A stretch of DNA of 60,000 nucleotides from Nematostella vectensis (GCF_932526225.1 NC_064046.1:11745719-11805718); one strand, 5' to 3'; numbered from the stretch's first letter, positions 35,601-47,151 are shown. Notes: a model not told the origin generated them from the sequence alone. Translations and numbers: made by a program.

Positions 35601-38600
35601 GATAGTAAGATTTGAAGAAATTGCGTGAAAATTGTCCTTTGCTATATACCTGACAGGTGATTTTCTGTGGTGAACCAATCAGAAGAAGCCAGAACAATAG
35701 CTTTTCGTTGTCTTATATTTTACAAGGTTCCCCACATAAAATTTACCTGAAAAGCTGGATCAGACATAGTAATTAACCCTATAACAAAAATATGTTAAAA
35801 TATGTGTTATCTGTATCTTATGTTATAATGGTTTGTCTTGGCCAATCAAATTTCTAGAATAAACAAAGGCATTTTTGACATGCCAGTGTGCATATCCCGT
35901 TGGGTTGCCTAGTTCTTACACGGAGCATTACTAACGATTTTTACTTACCGTCTCCCTTTGTCATCAAGCACGTCATTCGCCGAAGCGCCTCGTTTTCGTC
36001 CCGTAGAGTCGCGTTCATCTCAAGCAGGACTTCCTTTTCCGCCTCCAGGACCGAGATACGCCCACGATACAACGGCGCCATGGCGTGGAGACCAAAACTG
36101 TTCTTCCTGGGTGGGGTGGGGACGCCTAACGCTGGAGGGATGGGACGGGGTGTGTCATCATTATCGGTGTCTGAGTCGGTTCTGTGATCATCATGTGGAC
36201 CACTGTATGTCAATGTGATCTAAAAAGGGGCATATGTAAACTGAATTATTGATGATCACGCAATTACTGGGTCACGTAATAGTCATGTAATAGTCAAGGG
36301 TATATAGTGGTGACAGTGGACACGCGAAAAGGTCATAGCGACGACAGAGTTACGTTAACGATGACGTAATCTATAGTCCAGCTAAGTCACACAATAAACA
36401 GTCACGCTTGATCACGCAATCTAAAGTCCCTCGAGGTCACAAAATCGATTATCGCCATCACCACAACAACGCTAGTACACAATTTCTATAATCATGTCAG
36501 GGTCACATAATAGTGACGCTTGTGTCACGCAAGTCATAGCCGCGGTAGCGGTCACTCAATCAAAGATCACCGCGTCAATCAAACATTCCATAGTCACGTT
36601 GTTTATGACGCAAGCTACAGTAAATAGCTGTATAGCAGTGGTTCACACAATTAAAAGTCACGGCACGGTCACGTATGGCCAGGGCTCTGGCTGGGTGCTG
36701 GTCACGCTATGGTCACGCATGCTATAGTGGTCACGGATAGTCACGGTTATAGTAATAATAGGCGGGAATACCGCGCTATCGCTGGGTGTCGGTTACGCTA
36801 CGGTCACGCATGCTATAGTGGTCACTGATAGTCACGGTTATAGTAATAATAGGCGGGAATACAGCGCTGTCGCTGGGTGTCGGTCACGCTACGGTTACGC
36901 ATACTTTAGAGGTCATACAGCAACGGTAATAGTAATGGTAGTAGCAGTCGGGTATACCGTGCCATCGCTGGGTGTGGGTTCTCCTTTCGTCTGTCTGCCA
37001 CAGTAGGCCTCGACGGATTCAGGAAGCTCACCGAAAACTTGATGGGTAGAATGCCTTTTCTTTACATTTACACGTATCTGAAGGAAAACACCAATAGCAT
37101 CAACACCTTGCAGGAATTGCCTGACACGATAGGACCGCTTATAGGAATAAGGGATCCTGCAGCTTGGGAGTGGACCTCCAACAACTAGAACGCGATAGTA
37201 GAGTGGGTGTCAGCTATCTGGTATCTGGTGCGGGCGCCGCCTATCAAGAGGACAAGGATCCTGACAAGATTTCTTTACTTTGGGACTGTGAATCCCTCAT
37301 TTTTTTTGTTTGATTGACGACGTAAGCATCCCACCACCCCCCTCCACCAACCCCAACCAAAATTTTCAAATAACCCCCCTATTTCTATTATGCCCCCTAC
37401 CCACACTTCGAGCCGAGAAAATATAACGTAACATGCTTACAAAAGAACAAGTGCTTCTTTAAATACAATAAAGACAAATAATACCATCGCTAATGCAGAG
37501 ACAAGTATAATATAGATTTGTTTATAGCATCTGGGACTTTTGGAAGGAACAAAAAACTTAGTGTCAACAATAGGAAAAAGAGATTTTAAGAATGCACCTC
37601 CCTCTACTATTAGCCACGCCACCACTCCCCTCTGTTTCTAGTAAGCTCGCCCCAATCTTCAAGACAAAATAGAAATAAGCCCCAAAGGGGAATATAAGAG
37701 CTTTTACGGGAGCTTTTTTTGAGGGTTCCGACGGTGTTTGTAATAAAGAAGTAATCATACTTCACAAACCTCAGTATCTTGACAAGGCGTCTCCCTGTTG
37801 CTCTCTGGTTGAACATCGTTAGCGTTTGCGTCACGTGATATGTACGTGTCATCATACGTTCGTTCACGTGATTCTGCAGCCTTGCGGGCGTCCGCTTTGC
37901 GTTGCAGTCTTTCGTACAAAGCTTGCCGGCCTGAAAAAAAAAAATAAAAATAAAAACATTAAGATCTAAGGGGTCCATATTTTCTGTTAAGGAAGTTACA
38001 GTACTGTAAGCTTTCGGCTATGGGCCTGTAACAACGAATGGGCACGTAACGGCGAATGGGCACGTAACGGCGAATGGGCACGTAACGGCGAATGGGCACG
38101 TAACGACGAATGGGCACGTAACGGCGAATGGGCCAGTAACGGCGAATGGGCCAGTAACAACGAATGGGCACGTAACGGCGAATGGGCACGTAACGGCGAA
38201 TGGGCACGTAACGGCGAATGGGCACGTAACGGCGAATGGGCACGTAACGGCGAATGGGCCTGTAACGGCGAATGGGCACGTAACGGCGAATGGGCGCGTA
38301 ACGGCGAATGGGCGCGTAACGGCGAATGTACCTGTAATGGCCTATTCGTAAGCGAGTCGTTCCCCTACTGAACAGTCAGCTATTACCTCTATAAAGCAAC
38401 CACTTTCCAAAGTTCTATCAAATTCGTCACTCCACGGATCGAACAGTATTTCATACTATTCTATTGCGGCCAACTCCAGGAATGCGTGGAATGCACAATA
38501 TATAGCGCTTCTCGCCGTGTGTAATGATTTTAAGTCTCATCAGTGAGTATGAAAAAAACCAGCAATAGCCCCCTCCCCTCCGTCACACAGCAGCCCACCA

Positions 38601-41600
38601 CCCCCTACCCCACGTTATACCTTTGGTGGGTTCATGAGCGATTTAGCTAGTTGTTATTTCTTACAACTTTTAATAAATTCGTTGACGAAAAAAAACATAA
38701 GACGCGAGATAAAACGTATTATCGCGATATGATGATCGGCGCCTGAGAATTTTTCATAAGGGTACTCGAGATCGTAACGTTTTACGACATTTTGTTGACT
38801 ACTTTGAGGTCGAAAATAATTAGCAATATTGGACAAGAGTGATAACAATTTCATTTAAATTTGCAATTTTGACAAAATCTACCTATGATCTCCTCCTTTT
38901 TGCTGGGTTTCGATTTTCTTAAAGTAGTTATCTCTGCGACCATAGAAGGAAATCTGTTATAAGTCGACAAAATCAAGAGCGTAGTATTGAATGAGCCAAT
39001 CTCTAGCGAGCATTTTTCTCTTCCCTCTAGAGGCTATTATCGAGAAAATAAGCAACGATTCAAACAGAAATGTGTACTAAGGTCAACATACGCATTCTTT
39101 ATTAATTTTGATTTTTTTAAATGTCAATGTTTTTTGGGTTATGAGACTAAACGTCGTTAATTAGAAATTCAGTATCAAACATATTCAGAAATACTAAAAG
39201 GAAGTGTGACGTGACTTTGTCTACGGCTTGCTCGTATTCTGTTCTCGAGTGATTAAGCCTGAAGTATTGGGTGTACTAATATTTTGCTTACATTTTCGGG
39301 GGAACGCGTGAGCGATAGAAATAGTCACAGCAAAATACGAAAAGGCGCATCTTTATATTTTGTATGGAATGTTTTCAGCATACTTACATTTTCTGATTTG
39401 CGCACCCAAAGCCAATACTCCAGCAAACAACATACTCACAGGCTACTGACAGCATTATAGAAAAACAATTCTTTTAAGCTCCATCCAAGGAATGAAATAC
39501 CGCTTTATGTCTATTATTCTTCCGTACTTTCATGAAGATTGCGCATCTCTACAAATCAATTGCATATTTTAGCTTTTTGGTGCACACATGGCTTCAAATC
39601 CTTGTTTGTTTTGCTCCTTTTTTCCAATTTCTGCATGTAATGCCATTGTAAATTTATGCGTTTCGAGGGAAGCCTAACTCCTTGGTATAATAGTGTTGAG
39701 ATAATAAATAATTCAGCTAAAACAATTACTGCGATAAAGGGGGATTAGGTGCAATCAATATTCGTTCGCGGTCTCTCGACCTCTCGAAGGCATTGACTAC
39801 TTGCACCTGTTACCAAGCACGGATCAAAACAAACGTTGATTGAAGGATGTCAAAAAGACGCATCTGATTGGTTGCTCCTTTTTAAAAGACATACATTCGA
39901 TAAAGACTCTGGAGAACACTATTTTATGCTTGAAAAAAATAAGAATAATAACTTTATCGTAGGATGGATTGTATTCCACAGTGATTCAAGTGGATTTTGC
40001 TACTGGTACTATTTCATTTGTATATTTTACAAAATTAAGATCAAGATATTTTTTTATAGAAAAAAGATGTTTTCACACCGTCGAACGTCAAGTGACCAGT
40101 TAACGTATGGTGTCGTTTTGAAAACAAAAAAAATATATATGGTTTAATGATTTTGCCACTAAATGGAGGTCAACATGATAAAATCTTTAGTCAAGTTAAG
40201 GGAAACTGGGGCCTTTATTAAGCCACCTCTCAGATACCACTTTTGAAAAAGAGGTTTGGTTTAGAGGAGAAGGGTTGAAAAAAAAAGTTATGAAACTGAA
40301 AATGTATGCGATAATGGTTTCGAAACGTGATTTACCAGTATCAGTACCCATACCGCTTCGATCCATTGACGGAGTTCAAAGTAAATATAAAGACTGTCAA
40401 AAAAATTCAAGAAAAAATAGTCTTAGATCAAAGGCAAATACCATAATTGTCGTTTTATCGTGAAGCATTATCTTTGCCCCAGCAGAAATTCAAACTGTTT
40501 CAGTATCCCCCGAGAGTTTGAATGGGGTTCCTCTTGGTGGAGCTTAACCTCACGCAACTTACCCCTCCCCACGCATAAGAAAAAAAATGACTGGGGCTTA
40601 CCCCCCAAGAAAACTACCTTGCAGGGACTTTTTCTATATAATGTACTTACCAGCATATTCACGCTCGCTACTCTCTGCTCGTCCCAGGAATCCATCCATG
40701 TCCCTTCCATATGAATCATCTGAGCCCACAGTCGAGCTGGCACTTTGAGTCAGCAGCTGTGGTATTCCACCTGATGCGTGCGCGTTTTGTGCCCATTTCT
40801 CTGGCATAGGGAACTCGTGATTGAGTTTACACGGTAAATCAACGACGAGAAACATAGTCTTGCAGTCCCGTTTAAGCCCTGGTTTAACGTCATCTGAATG
40901 ATCGTCTCTATTTTTCCAAGCTTTCCAATCATTGACAATGCGCAAACTATTGACAGCACTACTGCACGCTTTGCTGTCACTCAACTTACGGACAGCCAAT
41001 GAATCGCAAGTATTCCCACTAGTGACGTTGTCACTTAAGTTCCGATTGGACGCTCCTTTTATGGGCCTTAATGACAACACGTGGGGGTCACGTGGTTCAA
41101 CACCTTCGTGAGAAGGCCTGGAACTAATGACGTCATTGTTGTGAGCACAATCATCACTTTCTCTGTGAAGCTTTTCGTTGACTTTTCTTTTCAAATTTGC
41201 AAGCATGGGGTGTGACAGCCTTTGAAACCACCCCCCTTTTATAGCCCCAGGCTCCCGGTGTTCCGAGCTTTTATCCACGGATTTTTCAGATACCTCTCGA
41301 AGACTTGATGTTCTAACAGGTTCCTTCTTTTGTGCAACATTACCCTTTCGAATAACAGGAGATTTATTTAATCGTGGGGATGAACGAAAAGTCGAAGTCT
41401 TTAACTTCCCATCCTTTGTTCCTGTCACTTTGGCATTAGTTGAATTTCCAAGTCCCTTTGAATTTTCTGGGATATCTGAGTATGTCGACGTGCGAAGTCT
41501 TTCGTATCGGCTACCGCGAGACCCACTATCTCTGGTCAGCGGATAAATGCATGAGCGTGGACGCCGGGGGGCACACGTCACGTGACTTTTAACTGCTGGT

Positions 41601-41640
41601 TCTCTCTCAATTCGCTTGTTTGACATCTTGCCAAATAGAA
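26492..41640 (-). CDS. uncharacterised Ser-rich coiled-coil protein, 551 aa (5 coding exons)
   Basis: Exons 41640-40651 (ATG at 41626), 37930-37770, 36219-35949, 28598-28486 and 26626-26492 (stop TAA at 26494-26492). All junctions are GT-AG, phases agree and the sum is 552 codons including the stop. I do not recognise the family. Residues 1-325 are low-complexity, basic and Ser-rich, with a hydrophobic patch (TMFLVVDLP) near residue 268. Residues about 320-350 contain DMDGFLGRAESSEREYAG and RQALYERLQRKADARKAAES, a charged helix. Residues 380-425 are acidic, then Pro-rich (DTDNDDTPRPIPP). Residues about 434-461 form a likely coiled coil (ISVLEAEKEVLLEMNATLR). The C-terminus has a short helix, EVQGCLNWLCEEELQAV. 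There is no signal peptide or membrane span, so a cytosolic, cytoskeletal or nuclear role is possible. The last exon is the least certain. Confidence 0.65.
26627..28485. other. last intron of gene 2
   Basis: AT-rich, with A-runs (about 27976-27990) and no exon or bounded element that I can defend. Confidence 0.45.
28486..28598 (-). CDS. gene 2 exon (38-residue Ser/Leu-rich segment)
   Basis: 113 bp after acceptor gtttttctattttag, donor CTG|gtaagt. It encodes SSLDVEQPNASNG and PRLSHGRLPSLATL. Phase G|CT fits the previous exon across a 7.35-kb intron. Confidence 0.7.
31449..31536. repeat. perfect tandem duplication of about 44 bp
   Basis: TTATTAAATCTACACGCAAT followed by GGTTATTTTTGCTTC occurs twice back to back. 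Confidence 0.9.
32381..32544. mobile_element. 164-bp MITE with 15-bp perfect terminal inverted repeats
   Basis: Ends AATAGGCCATTCCAG and its exact reverse complement. An inner pair (ACCAACTACCGGCATGCAG against CTGCATTCTGGTAGTTGAGGT) extends the hairpin. Rich in CGCGCG. Confidence 0.8.
32551..32887. mobile_element. 337-bp MITE, termini AGGGG(G/T)CGTCCACACT
   Basis: Left AGGGGGCGTCCACACTAACA and right end (reverse complement) AGGGGTCGTCCACACTGACA. Internal copies of AGTGTGGACG repeat four times. It lies 6 bases from the previous MITE. Confidence 0.78.
34000..34298. mobile_element. about 300-bp foldback MITE
   Basis: Outer inverted repeats of about 75 bp (TTACTGTTGAATCCGTTGCA against TTACTATCGAATCCGTTGTA in reverse complement) enclose a second pair (GTGCAATTCCCTGGCT against AGCCAGGCAATTGCAC). 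The element could fold almost end to end. Confidence 0.8.
35949..36219 (-). CDS. gene 2 exon (acidic/Pro-rich segment and coiled coil)
   Basis: 271 bp between acceptor cccctttttag and donor GACG|gtaagt. It encodes an Asp/Thr-rich stretch, PRPIPPALGVPTPP, then a leucine-rich heptad helix. Confidence 0.78.
36240..36990 (+). repeat. GTCACG-rich region with about 103-bp tandem units
   Basis: From 36680, about three units share GGTCACGCATGCTATAGTGG, TAATAATAGGCGGGAATAC and CGCTGGGTGTCGGT. From 36255 to 36680 only loose TCACGCAAT words recur. Confidence 0.8.
37770..37930 (-). CDS. gene 2 exon (53 codons)
   Basis: Acceptor tttttttttttcag|GC, completing Gly. It encodes RQALYERLQRKADARKAA and an acidic tail. 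Donor ACTGAG|gtttgtgaa. If the donor is not used, the frame meets a TGA within four codons. Confidence 0.75.
38028..38338 (+). repeat. 18-bp minisatellite, about 17 units
   Basis: Unit GGCGAATGGGCACGTAAC, with variants GGGCCAGTAAC and AACAACGAATGG. The apparent peptide PIRRYV repeated on the minus strand is a by-product. Confidence 0.92.
38339..40650. other. intron of gene 2, AT-rich
   Basis: No exon in phase. A short block at 39946-39990 resembles 565-610. Confidence 0.45.
40651..41640 (-). CDS. gene 2 exon with start codon (325 codons)
   Basis: Acceptor cgtttttttctag precedes a short 5' UTR (TTCTATTTGGCAAG), then ATG at 41626-41624. It ends GAATATGCTG|gtaagt. A long uninterrupted frame of 976 coding bases supports it. 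An upstream non-coding exon is required by the acceptor. Confidence 0.82.
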
Positions 41641-41939
41641 CTAGAAAAAAACGACAATTCAAACGATTAGAGATGCAATAGTGTTATTCATGTTGACGGG
41701 ACAGTAACTTTGTGCCTTTCCGGATGATAATTTGCAAAGTTGGGGAGGGGGGGGAGACGAAATCTCCCTCTAAACAATCACACAAACAATTAAAACAAAG
41801 AACTATATAAAGAAAATTGACGTACAAACTTCGTATAAAAAGCTCTGCCGAGAAAGGTGCAGATAAAAGTTAAGCCAGTTAGCCGCGAATAAATTGTGAG
41901 CAGAAAAAATCGGTAACTGTAATTAGTATTTTTACTAAC

Positions 41940-42040
41940 CAGCTTCCAATAGGCGCCCGCTTCGAATTAGCGCACCCCTTCCATCAAAGCTTTTTAGCAC
42001 CCACAAGTTACACTTTTTATCATTTAAATATGTTGTTTCT
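41940..42040 (-). other. possible non-coding first exon of gene 2
   Basis: A donor-like GAAGCTG|gttagt ends at 41940, upstream of the acceptor at 41641. The exon's upper limit is unknown; a transposon begins at 42041. Confidence 0.25.
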
Positions 42041-42362
42041 AAGGCCCCGTCCACACGTATACAGAATCGAATGAAACCGCAACTTTTTCTTTCCGTAATC
42101 GAAAAGTTTCCCGTCCGAACGCAGCGTAATCGTTTCGTAATTGCCCGTCCACACGTATACGGTGATTCCGTAATCGCTCTAGCTTTACAAGTTGCGACGC
42201 CATCTTGTCTTATTCTACGGTTAGAGACTGGGTACGATTTTGACGTCATCGTAATTTTAAAAAAACGTAGGAAGAAACCACCGGACAGCCTCTATCTGCT
42301 GGTGTACGTCGGACCTTGTGGTCTGAGTCGACAGTTGATTAATTAATGTATACGCCCTACGC

Positions 42363-43037
42363 CCTAATAATAACAACCACAAAAACTCCCGTCGCATCCC
42401 CTTTGTCACTACCTATAACCCTACACTACCTAACATCAACAACATAATCCGTAGAAACTACAACCTTCTACTCTCGTCTAAGCGATGCCATAAGGTTTTC
42501 ACTGAGCCCCCTCTTGTCGCCTTTCGCCGCTCACCTAACCTCCGCGACATCCTCGTTAAAGCCAAGCTACCTTCCGACCGCTCTCCCACCAACCAACCTC
42601 CCGGTGCTTTCCGTTGCGGAAAAAACTGCCTAACCTGCCCCTATATTAGAACCGATGGCATGACAAGCTACACATTTTTCTCAACAGGTGAAACACGACC
42701 TATAACCTCCCACATAACCTGCAATACTAAAAACGTGATTTATATGATTCAATGTAACCGTTGTAACCTTCAATATATTGGGGAAACTAAACGTAAATTA
42801 AAAGAACGCTTTAATGACCACCGCAGAACTGTAGACTCCCAATCTCGATCCATACCAACCCAAGCCGCTGAACACTTCCTAAAACCTAACCACTCCGCTT
42901 CTGACATAGAGCTCATACCTATTGAAAAAATAAGAAATAACCGCGACTCCATTCTCAAAGCAAGAGAAGCCACACTGATAGCTCGCGCTGGCACTCTTGA
43001 ACCCGGTGGCCTCAACCGGCGTGAAGAAACCGTTTAG
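42363..43037 (+). pseudogene. Penelope-like element C-terminus with GIY-YIG endonuclease (5'-truncated)
   Basis: An open frame of 224 codons ending TAG, without the reverse transcriptase. The N-terminal part has the RT-tail motifs PFVTTYNPTLP and GAFRCGKNCLTCPY with paired cysteines. The GIY-YIG core is NVIYMIQCNRCNLQYIGETK followed by RKLKERFNDHRR. In Penelope-like elements this nuclease nicks target DNA to prime reverse transcription. The plus orientation is opposite to the neighbouring genes. The truncated start suggests a dead copy. Confidence 0.88.
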
Positions 43038-43180
43038 CTACTTAGTAATCCACACCACCCTATTTACCATCTTCCATAAGTCACTCCTTACTCAATTACT
43101 ATTTTTACCTTTTGTTAGTTAATCATCAATGAACTTTGTACATATACTAGCTGTAACATGCCATTGTAACTCATTTATAA

Positions 43181-43217
43181 CCTGAAGAAGGCAGTTGTTG
43201 GCCTGCCGAAATATCGT
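43181..43217 (+). ncRNA. possible hammerhead-like ribozyme core in the Penelope-like 3' region
   Basis: CTGAAGA, then a hairpin GGCAG...CTGCC, then GAAAT matches the order of a hammerhead catalytic core (CUGANGA, stem II, GAAA) except A for U in the first box. Penelope-like elements are known to carry hammerhead motifs. Stems I and III were not established. Confidence 0.3.
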
Positions 43218-46200
43218 TCTAAAAAATATAAATCTGCGTTGGATTCAACCGTCCACACGTATACGGAATCGTAGCGTATTCATTTCGTTCCGCTCTCGTT
43301 TGTGGATTCGAAAAGTTGCGGATCCGCCAGCGTAATCGTTGTATACGCGTGGACGATAGCCGTATCCGAAACAAAAAAGTTGCGGATCCATTCGATTCCG
43401 TATACGTGTGGACGGGGCCTTGGTGGTTTAGCATTAATTTTGTATTAAAATACTTTACGATCGAACATTCATGAAACGTTTTACTGGTCTCTAAGTCAAG
43501 AAAAATGACATCTTTCCCACGACATACAACCGGAATGACGTTGAATTCTGAACTCTTTACATTGTCACCGGTGAATTTCAATTTCGACAAGCTAAAAGTA
43601 GGGCTTCGAACTTTCAACACAAATCACCTTGGCGCAAATCCTAATATACTTTTTACATAAAGTATTCATCAAAAAATCTGGGTCTATGGAAACAACATGG
43701 AATAAAAAATACCTTTAAAATAACAAATAGGAAACATAATCTCTTAATTTATTTGTATTTGGAAATATCACATCAAATCGCTAAAATCTTGCTGTAACTG
43801 ATGTAATTTGTCAAAGTGTTAACACCATTAGACCAATTGTCAGCGCGCAAAAACCATCGCCGCATTTTTCGGTTTTGTAGATTAATTATTGATCATATTA
43901 CTATATCAAAACATAAAAACAACAGCTTTAAATTCTATCCTTATAGAAAAACACAATAGTTTATCGAACTTTAACCATTAATAAAATTATCTATTCAACT
44001 AAACCTTTTTGTGGTTACATTAAAATAGGAGATTCGATAAAAAATTAAGAAATATAAAATTCCCTGGATGTTTTAAGAGGCTTTGAGAATAAAACAAATG
44101 TGAGGAAAAGGTAGGTAAATGAAATAGGCTTAAATCAATAGGTCCCATAAACCTACGAAAATAAGGACACTTCATCGAGAAACCTACTCGTATATTATTT
44201 TGAGTAGTTACTTTGAGTAAAGTATATCAAAATGAAAAACATATCTTACAGAAAACCGATAAATTTAGGGATTTGTTTTTTGACTGCGCAGGCTTTTAGA
44301 TTGTTAAGCTAAGATTTATTCAATAACAAGTTGTTGATCTTGTGTTTATTGCAGTCGAATGTCTTTCATTACAAGCTTTGAAGCTGCGATGTTTGGCATT
44401 AATACAATGCAGTAAGGCCCAAATGTTTAGCTTAGTACATCAAGTAATTATAAACTGATAGGTATAGATACCGGTAATATTTGATAAACACTGTCTTAAA
44501 GTAAAGCAAGTGATATAAAAACACCTACAGTTTGTGCAAGGAAGATGTAAACGAGGTTAACTCACCGCTTTAGGCCATTTGGGATAACTGGAATTCTTGA
44601 ATAGCTCAACCATGAATTTCACACAAGAGTTCGTCGGTTTTGCCTCGATTCATTCCCCTCTCAATACTCCAAAAGATTAAGAGTTGAGAGTATTAATTCT
44701 AAATGTGGGTTTACAGTACTTTTGTAGATTGTTTATGGGCTCCAAAACGGAGCCAAAGTTCGAGGACAACAGCTAAATGTTGTCATTCATTCTGCGAGGT
44801 TGTATTCGAAAAGGTCACGGTCGCGCGCTGTTTGGCGCCTGAACACCGTCACGCCATGACAGTGTAACACCAGAAAACCATATATGGTAAAAGTTCATGT
44901 TCGCGCGCTGTCTCTGGCGCCTAAACCCGTCACACTATAAGATTTCCAACCTAAACATACCTTAGAAGCAGTATTTACGGTAACTTGCTCAAAATAAAAT
45001 ATGAAGTTTATCGCTGCCAAGATCTCCACACGCGCGTTTCCATGTTCAATTCCATATGGTTCTTTGCGCCGCGGTAACTCCCCCCCCCCCCCCCCCCCCA
45101 ATAAAAAGAGGTTTGTTTCACTAACTAAAGGCCCCCTCTTCAGGTTAGAATTGAAAGGGATGCTCGTCGGGAAATTCGAAAAATACCCGTAATTGTAAGA
45201 GAAAAGGCTGTTTTTTTTTTCTGATATACCCCCCTAAAATACCTGAGACCCGATTTTTACCCCTAAAAATACGACGAGCATACATGTGAAGAACCCCCCC
45301 CCTAAAGCCAGGAAGAATGCAGTTTCACCGCCCAAAACGATCCACAGATGCAGTACGTTCAACCAAAGAGGCCTATCGCACCGAGGATGATGTAGAGTGG
45401 ATTCCCTCTATCCCGGTTCCCTATGCCTTTATTCTTCAACCCTCCCCAAAAGAATGTGTCAAATCTAACGCCAAGCACCACGGAAAGCCTAAAATTCCTC
45501 CTACAAAATGAACCTTTCGCCACATAATTACCTCTTCCCGAAAGAACACTGCGCGCAATCTATATTTTAGCATTTTTTTTTTTGGCTCCTCCATCTGTCA
45601 CGAAATCAACAGACATGTCTCAGCTGTGTTTGTTTTTGTTTCCGGGATATTAGGGTAACTGGTGTCAGATATCAAGAGAGCAAACAAGTCTTGTCGAATA
45701 GACATTTTTATTACATTCAAAGTGCATGGTGCTACATTCAGTTGCCGCGAGGAATGGGGAGGTAGAAGGCACGATAGTGTAAAGGTTTTGCGCTTGATAT
45801 TACTGAATATAGTAAAAGGTCTGACAGCCTCGGGGCCCAGCTGTCTTTTCGGGCGCTTTTAGGACCCCCCCCCCCCCCCCTTTTACGTCTTTTCGGTGTG
45901 GCATTTTTGCAGCCAAAAACTAAAACGACGAATCCTGTACGAGCATGGGAGGAGGCGTAGGGGGGGGGGGGGGGGGAGAGATTCTTCTGAGCGGCCACTG
46001 TTCTAAACGTGTGTTAAAGAAGATCCTTGGACACAGGGGAGGTAGATTGGGTGGATACCCACCCCACTTTTTGAGCAAAAAAAATTGAAAATTCACTTTG
46101 AAGAAACTACGGAGAAGGTACTGTCCATGTGCCATCGCCTGCTTGACTTTGCTGACGCGACAAATTCAATTCAGCTTTAAGTATTGTTAGATCTATGTGA

Positions 46201-47077
46201 CCTACCAAGAACCAGTGGATCGGTTACAGGCCGCCTATCCGGCCACTATCCACCACCTATTTTGAAATCCTGGACCCGCCCCTGGAAAAGTTAACATCCC
46301 TTCATAGCGTCCGCGAGGAACGCAGCAGGAACTCATGATATCCTATCGGATCCTTTTTCTCCTTACTAAATATTTCGCTTGTGTTAAAACTCCGTGCAAA
46401 CGCCAGAATTACTGGCAAAAACAGCCAGAATAACGGAGTCCTGAAATTTTGGCGCTGTTTCTTTACGCCAGGTTTTTAGGCGCTGTAAAGTTTTTCGCCA
46501 GCAGGTCCTTCCCTTGTGGCCGTTTGCATGAGGCTTCAGATAAATGTGCAAGTGCAACGTCCTTATGCGGGATGCGTTCGATTCCCGGTTAAGCACATCA
46601 GTACGCTTAGCTATGAACGACAAAGAGGTAGCACAATGCTCTCCCAAGAATCGTTGCGCATTCGATCCAGGGACGCGAAATCACACTATACTTTTTGACT
46701 AGCTACGGAAACATATGGTGTATCTTATTTCATTTACTAAAGCCATTCTCCGATGAAACCAGTTAGGCAAGTCAAACCAGTCAGTACTATGAAACCATTT
46801 AGACAAGTCAAACCAGTGAGTACTATCAAACCTGTTTTAGGCCATTAAAACCAGTCAAAACTGCCAAACATGCCAGTCAAACTACGGTCAATCCTGTAAA
46901 GCCAGTTAAACCAGCCAGTCCGACCAAACATGTTGGGCCTAATGTGGAAATAAAAAGGGGTCAATCTCTGTGTCGTTTCTGTCTCCGTTTCCGCGGAGAC
47001 TGTTGAAACGAGTAGAGCATAAGATGTACCAGACTCGACAATTACCCTGAGAGCCAGCAGCTAGTCGCTGCCAGGCT

Positions 47078-47151
47078 TTAAACAATACGCCGAGCGGTAC
47101 ATCGTAACAGACCATAGCCTCTTCCCCTTCCGTCGGCACACATTCGTCGCG
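47078..47151 (-). CDS. possible terminal exon of the receptor (24 codons, TAA)
   Basis: In phase G|CG it would add an Arg-rich tail ending TARRIV and stop at 47080-47078. The acceptor (aacgaaag) lies downstream of a CACCT-repeat pyrimidine tract. The same DNA is also open in another frame, out of phase with exon 16. Confidence 0.3.

Larger units (their letters stand above)
28599..35948. other. 7.35-kb intron of gene 2
   Basis: It holds a 44-bp tandem duplication, three MITEs and many T/A runs. Otherwise AT-rich with no exon in phase. Confidence 0.5.
42041..43421. mobile_element. TIR element (about 490 bp) interrupted by a Penelope-like fragment
   Basis: Ends AAGGCCCCGTCCACACGTAT and its inverted copy at 43421. 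The inverted repeats run about 48 bp with about five mismatches. Inner copies of CGTCCACACGTATACGG lie near 42150 and 43250. I see no clear target-site duplication or transposase. The middle (about 42339-43235) is an unrelated retroelement piece. Confidence 0.78.
41641..47077. other. interval between genes 2 and 3
   Basis: Apart from the TIR/Penelope element it holds C- or G-runs (about 45077-45098, 45866-45882, 45961-45976), AT-rich DNA at 43640-44560 and open frames on both strands that are too weak to call (43424-43620 minus, 45317-45511 plus). Confidence 0.45.

Noticed and set aside
46500-46700. tRNA-like B box (TTCGATTCCCGG) near 46570
   Set aside because: No convincing A box or cloverleaf could be built around it.
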